Shown here: positions 53,735 through 62,225 of the stretch, piece by piece | How positions within the stretch are numbered: position 1 is the stretch's first letter | How the letters are laid out: each line of letters begins with the position of its first letter | NCBI GenBank assembly: GCA_947584295.1 | Contig: CANPWM010000001.1 | Coordinates: forward strand, 62,001-126,000 | DNA length: 64,000 nucleotides | Origin: an uncultured Oscillospiraceae bacterium | GTDB lineage: Bacteria; Bacillota; Clostridia; Oscillospirales; Oscillospiraceae | Direction of reading: 5' to 3' | Notes under the pieces: generated by a model | Database searches by the model: none | What the model was told of the DNA's origin: nothing | The model's input: the letters and a program-made list of their open reading frames with translations, nothing else | Made by a program: the position numbers and the translations under genes

Positions 53735-54949
53735 ATGGGGAGCATCATGAACGCCCTCCGGGGCTGGGCGCGGGTGGAGCTGGCCTGCCGGTACTCCGAG
53801 CGGGCCGTCAACATCTGCGCCAGGAACCATGTGGAATTCTGGGATTTGAAGCGCACGCCGGAGGGGGCGGCGCAGATGAGCGTCAGCCTGCCGGGCTATG
53901 TGAAGCTGCGGCAGGTGGCCCGGGAGACCGGGGCCTTTACCGTGAAGATCGTCCGGCGCAGCGGCGCGCCCTTCTTCCTCTGGCGGCTGCGCCGGAGGTA
54001 CGTCCTGCTGGCGGGCCTTTTGCTGTGCGTCCTTCTGACGGGGCTTTCCTCGGTGTTCATCTGGCAGATCGACGTGACGGGCAATCAGGACGTACCCTCC
54101 TCCAAAATTTTGGCCGCCCTGAAGGGGGAGGGCGTGGATATCGGCAAGTGCGTCCTGAACATCACGGAACAGCGGGTGGCCGACAGGATCCTTTTGCAGA
54201 TCCCGGAGCTGAGCTTCATCACCCTCAACAACCACGGCAGCCGCCTGGAGGTGATCGTCCGGGAGAAGCGGCCCGTGCCGGAGCTGTACGACCCGGATAT
54301 CCCCACGGCGGTTTTTGCCCGGAAGGCGGGTATAATAACCGAGACGACGGTTTTGGAGGGGTGGAGGACGGCGGAACCCGGCGATACGGTGGACGTGGGG
54401 GACCGGCTCATCGCCTCCTGGGTACCCCTGGGGGCGGGGAGGCTGACCCACGCCAGCGGGAGCGTCTGGGCCAGGACGTGGTATGAGATGTCCATGGAAA
54501 TGCCCCTGAAGGTAAGCCGAAAGACGTATACCGGGGAGCGGAGCAAAAGATTATTCCTGCTTTTTGGCGGAAAAAGAATAAATCTTTATTTTTTGGGTGG
54601 AAATCCGTATGCCGGTTGTGATAAAATAACCGTGTATAAAAAGCTGACCCTTCCCGGCGGGACTGTCCTGCCCCTTACCGTGGCGCGGGACACCTTTGAG
54701 GAGTATACCCTGCGGACGGAGGAAGTAAGCCCGGAGGAGGCGGAGCGGGTGCTGTCCGCGCGGCTGACGGGGCTTTTGGAGGAGCAGATCGGCCAGGGCT
54801 GGGTCGTCTCCCGGGATTTTGAGACCAGGGCGGAGGACGGGCTTGTTACCGTCACCCTCCGGGCGGAGTGCGTGGAGGAGATCGGCCTGGAGCGGGCGCT
54901 GACGCCGGAGGAGATCGCCGCCGAGAAGGCCGGACAGCCCCAGCCGTAG
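53735..54949 (+). CDS. yqfD: Sporulation protein YqfD
   Basis: A 404-residue protein: an N-terminal soluble segment, one membrane helix (about 91-111) and a long outside part. Family marks are the VELACRYSERAVNICARNHVEFW start, LPGYVKLRQVARETGA, and the conserved AGIITETTVLEGW and VPLGAGRLTHASGSVWARTWYE motifs. YqfD acts in spore formation with YqfC (11-bp gap). It precedes phoH as in many Firmicutes. Confidence 0.9.
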   Translation: MGSIMNALRGWARVELACRYSERAVNICARNHVEFWDLKRTPEGAAQMSVSLPGYVKLRQVARETGAFTVKIVRRSGAPFFLWRLRRRYVLLAGLLLCVLLTGLSSVFIWQIDVTGNQDVPSSKILAALKGEGVDIGKCVLNITEQRVADRILLQIPELSFITLNNHGSRLEVIVREKRPVPELYDPDIPTAVFARKAGIITETTVLEGWRTAEPGDTVDVGDRLIASWVPLGAGRLTHASGSVWARTWYEMSMEMPLKVSRKTYTGERSKRLFLLFGGKRINLYFLGGNPYAGCDKITVYKKLTLPGGTVLPLTVARDTFEEYTLRTEEVSPEEAERVLSARLTGLLEEQIGQGWVVSRDFETRAEDGLVTVTLRAECVEEIGLERALTPEEIAAEKAGQPQP

Positions 54950-55006
54950 TGGCCGCCCAAAAAGGCGGCCCGCCTGACGGGATCCACACTAAAGAGAGGT
55001 AGAGCT

Positions 55007-56002
55007 ATGACAGAGCAGACCATGAACATCGACCGCATGGAGAACGTCATCAACGTCTTTGGCTCCTTTGACGAGAACCTCCGGCTCATCGAGGCGGAGC
55101 TGAACGTCCGGGTCACGGACAGGGAGTCGGAGCTGAAGATCTCAGGCGAGGCGGAGAACGTGCTGTACGCCCAGAGGGCCATCGAGGGGCTGATGCGCCT
55201 GGCGGCCAAGGGGGAGAACATCGACGAGCAGAACGTCCGCTATGTGCTGGGCCTGGTGCGGGCGGGGCAGGACGACAAGATCGGGGAGCTTTCCCGGGAC
55301 GTTATCTGCGTCACCGCCAAGGGCAAGCCCATCAAGGCCAAGACCCTGGGGCAGAAAAAATATGTGGACGCCATCATGAAAAATACCGTCACCCTGGGCA
55401 TCGGCCCCGCCGGTACCGGCAAGACGTATCTGGCGGTGGCCGCCGCCGTGGCGGCCTTCCGGGCCAAGACGGTGAACCGCATCATTCTGACCCGCCCCGC
55501 CGTGGAGGCGGGGGAGCGGCTGGGCTTTTTGCCGGGGGATCTGCAATCCAAGGTGGATCCGTATTTAAGGCCCCTCTACGACGCCCTTTTCGATATGCTG
55601 GGGGCGGAGACATACCAGAAATATCTGGAGCGGGGGGACATCGAGGTGGCGCCCCTGGCCTATATGCGCGGGCGCACCCTGGACGACAGCTTCATCATTT
55701 TGGACGAGGCCCAGAACACCTCCCGGGAGCAGATGAAGATGTTCCTGACGCGCCTGGGCTTCGGCTCCAAGATCGTCATCACCGGCGACGAGACGCAGAT
55801 CGACCTGCCGGCGGACAAGGTGTCGGGACTGCGGGAGGCGGTGCGCGTCTTGGACGGGGTGGAGGACATCGCCATCATGCGCCTGTCCGCCGCCGACGTG
55901 GTGCGGCACGTGCTGGTCCAGCGCATCGTGGAGGCCTATGACCGCTACGAGCGGTCCCGCCAGGGCGGGAACAACCCAAATAAACCGCCCAAAAGGAGAT
56001 AA
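55007..56002 (+). CDS. phoH: PhoH family ATPase
   Basis: A 331-residue cytosolic NTPase. KH-like N-terminal region (IEAELNVRVTDRESELKISG), Walker A GPAGTGKT near 130 and Walker B FIILDEAQNTS near 230. RNA helicase or ribosome-linked roles are suggested for the family. In Firmicutes it lies before yqfF and ybeY; here two unrelated genes separate it from ybeY. AAGAGAGG precedes the ATG. Confidence 0.93.
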   Translation: MTEQTMNIDRMENVINVFGSFDENLRLIEAELNVRVTDRESELKISGEAENVLYAQRAIEGLMRLAAKGENIDEQNVRYVLGLVRAGQDDKIGELSRDVICVTAKGKPIKAKTLGQKKYVDAIMKNTVTLGIGPAGTGKTYLAVAAAVAAFRAKTVNRIILTRPAVEAGERLGFLPGDLQSKVDPYLRPLYDALFDMLGAETYQKYLERGDIEVAPLAYMRGRTLDDSFIILDEAQNTSREQMKMFLTRLGFGSKIVITGDETQIDLPADKVSGLREAVRVLDGVEDIAIMRLSAADVVRHVLVQRIVEAYDRYERSRQGGNNPNKPPKRR

Positions 56003-56008
56003 ACGCCC

Positions 56009-56482
56009 ATGCTTGCACGACCTGAATACGGCTGGAGCGATTTTCAGCTTCCGGGGACGGGAGTCTATGAATTGAGCTACGTCAACGATATTGCGGTGGA
56101 GTGGTTGGATCAGACCATCAGGGGCCTTGACGCGCTGACGCCATTTTGCGTGAAGGGCTTCATGGAGCCGGATCGGGTTTTGTGCGTTGTGAGCTTCTGG
56201 AACTGCCACATCATCCAAGAGGACGACGACCGGAATCCTCTTGGCCCGGAGGATGTGAAGTACGAGCTTTCACACACGAGTATGCTTGAATTCTGCAAGG
56301 CCCTTTGCCAGGACATAAGAGAAAATTTAGATGACTGGGTCTCCTTTGTGGACTATGCCGACGTTGAGGGGCTGTTTGACTTCCAAAAAAGAAAAGAAAT
56401 AATTGAAACGCGGCTTTTACGACTTGAAGGGCTCATCACAAGCCGTGAAAAGTGCTTTGATGGAAACGGGTTCTTTAGCTGA
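56009..56482 (+). CDS. Hypothetical protein inserted after phoH
   Basis: A 157-residue acidic, soluble protein with no recognised family. It opens MLARPEYGWSDFQLPGTGVYELSYVNDIAVEWLDQ. Base use is more AT-rich, especially at the 3' end, than phoH or ybeY, which suggests acquisition. It starts 6 bp after the phoH stop with the ribosome site (AAAAGGAG) inside the phoH 3' end, so it is read with the operon. Confidence 0.6.
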   Translation: MLARPEYGWSDFQLPGTGVYELSYVNDIAVEWLDQTIRGLDALTPFCVKGFMEPDRVLCVVSFWNCHIIQEDDDRNPLGPEDVKYELSHTSMLEFCKALCQDIRENLDDWVSFVDYADVEGLFDFQKRKEIIETRLLRLEGLITSREKCFDGNGFFS

Positions 56483-56522
56483 CAGAAAGGGCACGAAAGA
56501 ATATTTCAAAAGGAGTTTTCTC

Positions 56523-58019
56523 ATGACAACAAAAGAAGCCATCAACCGGCTCAATGAGCTGGAAACACAGGAATTCGCCTACGGCCACGCCATGGGGATC
56601 CTCAGCTACGACGACGAGACGGTGGCCCCCAGGGGCTCCCGGATCCCCCGGGGAAAGACCATGGGGGTGCTGTCGGAGCTGAGCTATAAGCTCTCCACCG
56701 GCGACGGGGCCAGGGAGATCTTGGACGCGCTGAAGGAGCATTATGAGGAGCTCTCCCCGGAGGACAGGCGCAGGACGGATCTGCGGGAGAAGCATATGCG
56801 GGAGCTGCGGGCGATCCCCGTGGAGGAGTATGTGGCCTACTCCCAGCTTTTGAACGACGCCTCCAACGTGTGGCGGGAGGCCAAGAACAAGTCCGACTAC
56901 AAGCTCTTTGAGCCGTATCTGGGGAAGATCGTCGAGACGCAAAAACGCTTTGCCGGTCTTGTGCGCCCGGAGATGGATCCCTATGACTACTGCCTGGACC
57001 AGTACGAGGAGGGGCTGACCAGAGAGAAGTGCGAGGCGTTTTTCGGGACGCTCCGCGCCCATATCGTGCCGCTGCTGGAGAGGATCAAGGCGGCCGAACC
57101 CATCGACGACAGCTTCCTCTCCACCCCCTTCCCGGTGGAGGCCCAGCGGGAGCTTTCCAAAAAGCTCATGGCCCTGGAGGGACTGCCGGAGGACAACTGC
57201 ATCCTGGGGGAAGTGGAACACCCCTTCACCACGGGCTTTTCCAAGTACGACGTGCGTATCACCACCCACTATTACGAGAACGCCTTTTTAAGCTCCATGT
57301 ACTCCGTGATCCACGAGGGGGGACACGCCCTCTACGATCTGCACTCCGACGACAGGTTCTGCTTCACCTCCTTAGAGGGGGGCGTCTCCATGGGCGTACA
57401 CGAGAGCCAGTCCCGGTTTTATGAGAACATCTTGGGCAGGAGCCGGGAGTTCGTGGGGCTTATCTACCCGGAGATCGTCCGGCTCTGTCCCGCCCTGGCC
57501 GCCCACAGCGAGGAGGAGCTTTGGCGGGCCGCCAACGTGGCAAAGCCCAGCCTTATCCGCACGGAGGCCGACGAGCTGACGTACCCCCTGCATATCATGG
57601 TGCGGTATGAGATGGAGAAGGCCATGATCGGGGGCGAGGTCAAGACCTCCGAGCTTCCGGAGATGTGGGCCGCGCTCTACAAGGAGTATCTGGGCATCGA
57701 CGTGCCTGACGACAGGTCGGGCATTTTGCAGGACTCCCACTGGTCCGGCGGCGGCATCGGCTACTTCCCCTCCTACGCCCTGGGCAGCGCCTACGGGGCG
57801 CAGCTCCTGGGGAAGATGGGGGAGGAATTCGACGTCTGGGAGGCCGTCAGGACGGGGCAAATCGGCAGGATCAACGGCTGGCTGGAGGAGAGGATCTGGA
57901 AGTACGGCTCCCTCTATAAGCCGGCGGAGCTGATGGAGCGGGCCTTTGGCGGCCCCTTCGACCCCACCTGCTACACGGCGTATCTGGAGCGGAAGTTCAC
58001 GGAGGTGTACGGCCTGTGA
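56523..58019 (+). CDS. M32 family carboxypeptidase (thermostable CPase Taq type)
   Basis: A 498-residue zinc carboxypeptidase. The HEXXH motif is HEGGH at 264-268, with the third ligand Glu expected in VHESQSRFYEN. Family marks also include GSRIPRGK-like start loops and GIGYFPSYALGSAYGAQ near the end. AAAAGGAG precedes ATG 56523. It overlaps ybeY by 4 bp. Not a normal member of the phoH-ybeY run, so its position reflects local rearrangement. Confidence 0.92.
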   Translation: MTTKEAINRLNELETQEFAYGHAMGILSYDDETVAPRGSRIPRGKTMGVLSELSYKLSTGDGAREILDALKEHYEELSPEDRRRTDLREKHMRELRAIPVEEYVAYSQLLNDASNVWREAKNKSDYKLFEPYLGKIVETQKRFAGLVRPEMDPYDYCLDQYEEGLTREKCEAFFGTLRAHIVPLLERIKAAEPIDDSFLSTPFPVEAQRELSKKLMALEGLPEDNCILGEVEHPFTTGFSKYDVRITTHYYENAFLSSMYSVIHEGGHALYDLHSDDRFCFTSLEGGVSMGVHESQSRFYENILGRSREFVGLIYPEIVRLCPALAAHSEEELWRAANVAKPSLIRTEADELTYPLHIMVRYEMEKAMIGGEVKTSELPEMWAALYKEYLGIDVPDDRSGILQDSHWSGGGIGYFPSYALGSAYGAQLLGKMGEEFDVWEAVRTGQIGRINGWLEERIWKYGSLYKPAELMERAFGGPFDPTCYTAYLERKFTEVYGL

Positions 58020-58504
58020 GTACCGTCGCCGTGACAAGGGACAGGGCGGGCCTGGGCCGCCCGGAGACGGCGGGCCTTGTGAAAAAGGCGATTTTTGCCG
58101 CCCTGGAGGCGGAGGGGATCGGAGATCCCTGCCATGTGGACGTGCTGCTCACCGACGACCGGGGGATCCACGCCATCAACTTGGAACACAGGCAGGTGGA
58201 CGCGCCCACGGACGTGCTGAGCTTCCCTTTAAACGACCTGACGCCGGGGCGGTTCGACCCGGCGGGGTGCGAGAAAGATTATGACACCGGCGAGATCGCG
58301 CTGGGGGATATGGTCATTGATATCCCCCGGTGCGAACAGCAGGGGGAGGAGTACGGACACGGATTCAAGCGGGAGGTGTGCTACCTGGCCGTCCACTCCA
58401 CCCTGCACCTTTTGGGCTACGACCATGTGGACGAGGGGCCGATGAAGGCCCAGATGCGCGCCCGGGAGGACGCCGTTATGGAGAAGCTGGATTTGACCCG
58501 GTAA
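58016..58504 (+). CDS. ybeY: Endoribonuclease YbeY
   Basis: A 162-residue zinc RNase for 16S rRNA maturation and ribosome quality control. The three metal histidines are in HSTLHLLGYDH (His127, His131, His137). DVLSFPL is also typical. Start GTG 58016 overlaps the M32 stop (GTGA). Confidence 0.93.
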   Translation: MSTVAVTRDRAGLGRPETAGLVKKAIFAALEAEGIGDPCHVDVLLTDDRGIHAINLEHRQVDAPTDVLSFPLNDLTPGRFDPAGCEKDYDTGEIALGDMVIDIPRCEQQGEEYGHGFKREVCYLAVHSTLHLLGYDHVDEGPMKAQMRAREDAVMEKLDLTR

Positions 58505-58542
58505 ACGGATAACATACGCTCAAAGAAAGTTGAGGATCACCT

Positions 58543-59433
58543 ATGATAAAACGTACAGCCTTAGTCACGGTGGTGGGGCGGCCCAATGTGGGCAAATCCA
58601 CCCTGGTCAACGCCATGGTGGGGGAGAAGGTGTCCATTGTGACGCCCAAGCCCCAGACCACCCGCAACCGCATCTTCGGCGTGGCCGAGCGGGGGGAGAC
58701 GCAGCTGGTTTTCGCGGACACCCCCGGCTTCCACCGGGCCCGCACCAAGCTGGGGGACTATATGGTTCATGTGGTGGAGGAGTCCGTGGAGGACGACGTG
58801 GACGCCATATGCCTGGTGGTGGAGCCGCGGGCCAACATTGGCCGCCAGGAGGAGGGGCTGATCGCCCGGATCAAGGCGGCGAAGGCCCCGGCGGTGCTGG
58901 TCATCAACAAGATCGACACGGTGGACAAGCCGGAGCTTCTGCCCGTTATCGCCCTTTACGCCAAGGCCCACGACTGGGACGCGGTGGTGCCTGTCTCCGC
59001 CCGCCGGGGACAGGGGATCCGGGAGCTTTTTGACGAGCTGGAGCGGTTCGCCAAGGAGGATCAGCAGCTTTTCCCGGAGGATATGATCACCGACCAGACC
59101 ACCCGGCAGATGTGCGCGGAGATCATCCGCGAAAAGCTCCTTTTGAAGCTCCAGTCCGAGGTCCCCCACGGTACGGCGGTGGAGATCACCACCTTTACCC
59201 AGCGGGAGGACGGGGTCACGGAGATCACCGCCACCATCTACTGCGAAAAAGAGAGCCACAAGGGCATCATCATCGGGAAAAACGGCGAGATGCTCAAGGC
59301 CGTGGGAGAGCTGGCCCGGCGGGACATGGAGAAGCTGCTGGAGGGGAAGGTCTATCTGAACACCTGGGTGAAGGTGAAGGAGAACTGGCGGGATTCCGGG
59401 GCCAACCTTAAGACGTTCGGGTATACGGAGTGA
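58543..59433 (+). CDS. era: GTPase Era
   Basis: Ribosome-assembly GTPase binding the 3' end of 16S rRNA. G1 GRPNVGKST (12-20), G3 DTPGFH, G4 NKID; C-terminal KH domain with IIIGKNGEMLKAVG. 296 residues, complete. dgkA and cdd, which often sit between ybeY and era, are absent. A 177-bp gap with tandem repeats precedes yqzL. Confidence 0.96.
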   Translation: MIKRTALVTVVGRPNVGKSTLVNAMVGEKVSIVTPKPQTTRNRIFGVAERGETQLVFADTPGFHRARTKLGDYMVHVVEESVEDDVDAICLVVEPRANIGRQEEGLIARIKAAKAPAVLVINKIDTVDKPELLPVIALYAKAHDWDAVVPVSARRGQGIRELFDELERFAKEDQQLFPEDMITDQTTRQMCAEIIREKLLLKLQSEVPHGTAVEITTFTQREDGVTEITATIYCEKESHKGIIIGKNGEMLKAVGELARRDMEKLLEGKVYLNTWVKVKENWRDSGANLKTFGYTE

Positions 59434-59451
59434 CGGAACGGTTTTAATTTT

Positions 59452-59507
59452 GAGCTTACGGGTTTGAGCCTGCGAATCTGAGCTTATGGTTCTGAGCTTG
59501 CGGGCTT
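59452..59507. repeat. 14-bp tandem repeat between era and yqzL
   Basis: Four units of GAGCTTACGGGTTT-like sequence (59452, 59466, 59480, 59494) and a degenerate fifth at 59508. Each starts GAG; positions 10-14 vary most. Confidence 0.8.
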
Positions 59508-59610
59508 GAGATTTCGCTTTATAACGCAACAGTATAATTTTCCTCTTATATCTCCCCGGGATAAGCAAAAAATAAAACTGCGGCGGGGGAGAGATAAGAG
59601 AGGGACGAAT

Positions 59611-59718
59611 ATGGATATTGCCGGACTTTGGCGGCTTTTCTGGGCGACGGGGGACATACGGTTGTATCTGGCCGTCCAGATGCTGAAAAACGAGAGAGAG
59701 GAAGAACGGACGGCCTGA
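59611..59718 (+). CDS. yqzL: YqzL-like small protein (35 aa)
   Basis: A 35-residue protein, MDIAGLWRLFWATGDIRLYL..., matching the YqzL pattern (xLTGDIDAYLLYK-like core) and lying between era and recO as in Bacillus. GAGAGGG precedes the ATG. Function unknown. Short, but position and pattern support it. Confidence 0.8.
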   Translation: MDIAGLWRLFWATGDIRLYLAVQMLKNEREEERTA

Positions 59719-59737
59719 GGGCCGTCCGGGAGCGAAA

Positions 59738-60481
59738 ATGTATATAACCACGCCGGGGCTTGTCCTCCGGGAGACGGAGTACAAGGAGTCCAGCCGCATC
59801 CTCACCGTGCTGACGGCCGGGAACGGGAAGATTACCGTGATGGCCCAGGGCGCCAAGCGCAAGGGGAGCAGGATAGCGGCGGCCACGCAGCTTTTGGCCC
59901 TTTCGGAGATGACGCTTTTTGAGAATAAGGATCGCTACACTCTGACGGAAGCCAGGAGCGTGGAGCAGTTCCGAGGCCTGCGGGAAGACGTTTCCAAGCT
60001 GGCCCTGGGTACATATTTCGCCGAGGCGCTGGACAGCCTTTCCGACGAGGACGCGCCGAATCCGGAGCTTTTGTCCCTAGGGCTGAACGCCCTTTACGCG
60101 TTGTCGGAGTCCCTCAATTCCGACGGGCTTATCAAGGCGGCCTTTGAGCTGAGGCTGGCCTGTCTTTCGGGCTTTGAGCCGCTGCTGACCCATTGCAGCG
60201 TCTGCGGCAAGGAGAGGCCCGACGCGCCGCTCCTGTCGCTGGAGGGAGGGACGCTTTTCTGCGCCGCCTGCCGCCCGGAGGGGGCGGGGGAGTGCCTGAC
60301 CTTGAGTCCCGGGACGCTGGACGCCATGCGGCATATCGTGTATACGGATCCCAAGCGGCTCTACGCCTTCCGCGTGGGGCCGGAGACGGAGCGGCGGCTG
60401 GGAAGGGTGTGCGAGGCGTATTTCCTCACCCAGCTGGGCCGGGGCTTCGGGTCGCTGGATTTTTATAAAACAGTCAGATAA
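59738..60481 (+). CDS. recO: DNA repair protein RecO
   Basis: RecF-pathway mediator loading RecA onto SSB-covered DNA. OB-fold N-terminus (TTPGLVLRETEYKESSRILTVLTAGNGKITVMAQGAKR), helical middle, and a zinc site CSVCGKE...CAAC. 247 residues. It starts 19 bp after yqzL. Confidence 0.93.
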   Translation: MYITTPGLVLRETEYKESSRILTVLTAGNGKITVMAQGAKRKGSRIAAATQLLALSEMTLFENKDRYTLTEARSVEQFRGLREDVSKLALGTYFAEALDSLSDEDAPNPELLSLGLNALYALSESLNSDGLIKAAFELRLACLSGFEPLLTHCSVCGKERPDAPLLSLEGGTLFCAACRPEGAGECLTLSPGTLDAMRHIVYTDPKRLYAFRVGPETERRLGRVCEAYFLTQLGRGFGSLDFYKTVR

Positions 60482-60496
60482 GGACGGACTATCATC

Positions 60497-61747
60497 ATGG
60501 AGCTTGAACTTGGCTTTGGCACGGGGACGCAGAGGATCACGGTGCCGGATAAGAACCTGATGGGGGTGCTGACGCCCAATGAGGTGACAAGGGGCCTTAC
60601 AGGGCCGGCGGAGGTGAAAAGGGCGCTGGAGGCGCCCATCGGCTCGCCGCGCCTGCGGGAGATAGTGCGGCCCGGGGAGAAGATCGCCGTTGTCACCAGC
60701 GACATCACCCGGCCCATGCCCACCTATAAGGTGATGCCGACGCTGTTGGACGAGCTGTACGCCGGGGGCGTAAGGCCCCAGGACATCACCCTGGTCTTTG
60801 CCCTGGGCAGCCACCGGGCGCAGACGGAGGAGGAGCGGCGGCACCTGGCCGGGGAGCGGGCCTTCCGGGAGATACGGTGCATCGACTCCGACCCCAACGA
60901 CTGCGTACAGATGGGCGTCACCAGCCGGGGGACGCCGGTGGATATTTTCACGCCGGTGGCGAGGGCGGACAGGCGCGTTTGCCTGGGCAATATCGAGTAT
61001 CACTACTTCGCCGGGTACTCCGGCGGGGCCAAGGCCATCATGCCGGGCGTGTCCACCCGGGCCGCCATTCAGGCCAACCACGCCCGCATGGTGGAGGACA
61101 CAAGCTGTGCCGGGCGGATAGAGGGCAACAACCTCCGGGCGGATATCGAGGAGGCCGGGGCCATCGTGGGCGTCGATTTTATCCTCAACGTGGTTCTGGA
61201 CGAGCATAAGGAGATCATCAGGGCCGTGGCCGGGGACGTGACCCAGGCCCACCGGGCCGGGTGCAAATTCTTGGATACGCTGTACCAGAAGAAGATCCCC
61301 GACCGCGCCAATATCGTGGTGGTGTCCCAGGGGGGCGCGCCCAAGGATCTGAACCTCTATCAGACCCAGAAGGCCCTGGACAACGCCAAGCACGCCGTCA
61401 AAAAGGGCGGCACGGTGATCTTGGTGGGTTCCTGCCGGGAGGGCTACGGCGAGGGCGTGTTTGCCCGGTGGCTCCGGGAGGCGCCCGACGCCCACAGCAT
61501 GATTGAGCGCGTCAGGACGCGCTTTGAGCTGGGCGGCCACAAGGCGGCGGCCATCGCCATGGTGCTGGAGAACGCCAAGGTGGTGCTGGTGTCCGACCTT
61601 ACCGACGAGCAGGCGCGGGGGGCGTTCTTGACCCCGGCTCCCTCGGCCCAGGAGGCCTTGGAGCAGGCGCTGCGGGAGTACGGCCCCGACGCCACGGTGC
61701 TGGTGATGCCCTACGGCGGCTCCACCCTGCCGACGGTGGGGAGATAA
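60497..61747 (+). CDS. larA: Nickel-dependent lactate racemase family protein LarA
   Basis: A 416-residue enzyme of the LarA type that interconverts D- and L-2-hydroxyacids with a nickel-pincer cofactor. Visible are GSHRAQTEEE, and the NIEYHYFAGYSGGAKAIMPGVSTRAAIQANHARM stretch with catalytic His residues. Substrate may be lactate or another hydroxyacid. The cofactor genes larB, larC and larE are not in this window. Follows recO by 15 bp. Confidence 0.87.
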   Translation: MELELGFGTGTQRITVPDKNLMGVLTPNEVTRGLTGPAEVKRALEAPIGSPRLREIVRPGEKIAVVTSDITRPMPTYKVMPTLLDELYAGGVRPQDITLVFALGSHRAQTEEERRHLAGERAFREIRCIDSDPNDCVQMGVTSRGTPVDIFTPVARADRRVCLGNIEYHYFAGYSGGAKAIMPGVSTRAAIQANHARMVEDTSCAGRIEGNNLRADIEEAGAIVGVDFILNVVLDEHKEIIRAVAGDVTQAHRAGCKFLDTLYQKKIPDRANIVVVSQGGAPKDLNLYQTQKALDNAKHAVKKGGTVILVGSCREGYGEGVFARWLREAPDAHSMIERVRTRFELGGHKAAAIAMVLENAKVVLVSDLTDEQARGAFLTPAPSAQEALEQALREYGPDATVLVMPYGGSTLPTVGR

Positions 61748-61755
61748 GGATAAAA

Positions 61756-61789
61756 CCGCCTCCCCCTTCGGACTTGAAGGGGGAGGCGG
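61756..61789 (+). terminator. Strong hairpin after larA
   Basis: A 14-bp perfect stem (61756-61769 with 61776-61789) and 6-base loop, 9 bp after the larA stop. No long T-run follows. Confidence 0.7.
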
Positions 61790-61832
61790 ACTATGGTCAG
61801 TTTGGCTGCTTGTATTCTGGGGCCGACTTACC

Positions 61833-62206
61833 AAAAGGTTGTGGCTACGCCGCTTATTTATTTTTTCGGGCCGCCTAGAGAGGCGGCCCCTCCGCCGCAC
61901 GGCGGCGGGGTGATTGAATCAGAAGGGGAACCCTGATGGTTCCCCCTCCAAACCCTTCCTTCCGAATATACGGAAATTTAATTATTACGCAAAATGTTCT
62001 GTACGGGCCGGCCAGGTGTCCGGCCCGTACGGGAGATTGTGCGTTGGGGGAAAGCGAAATCATTATTGAGAAATTGTTGCGTATGACGGTGGGCCGCCGT
62101 GGGCGGCGGCCCGTACGGCGATTATTTGAGCTGTTTCGTTAGTGATTGTAGGGGCCGCCTCTCTTGGCGGCCCGTAAAGGGAACACGCGGCGGAGCCGCA
62201 ACCTTC
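61833..62206. repeat. Repeat island 5
   Basis: Together with the larA terminator this fills the 478-bp gap. Boundary hairpin after AAAAGG (61833-61859); GGGCCGCC palindromes at 61868, 62091, 62152; GGGCCGG/CCGGCCC at 62005; inverted boundary hairpin at 62180-62206. The stretch from 62005 to 62112 copies the order and linker (GCGTTGGGGGAAA ... TTGTTGCGTA) of island 2 and of island 4 read backwards. No gene seen. Confidence 0.85.
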
Positions 62207-62225
62207 CACCTTTTACATTACATTT

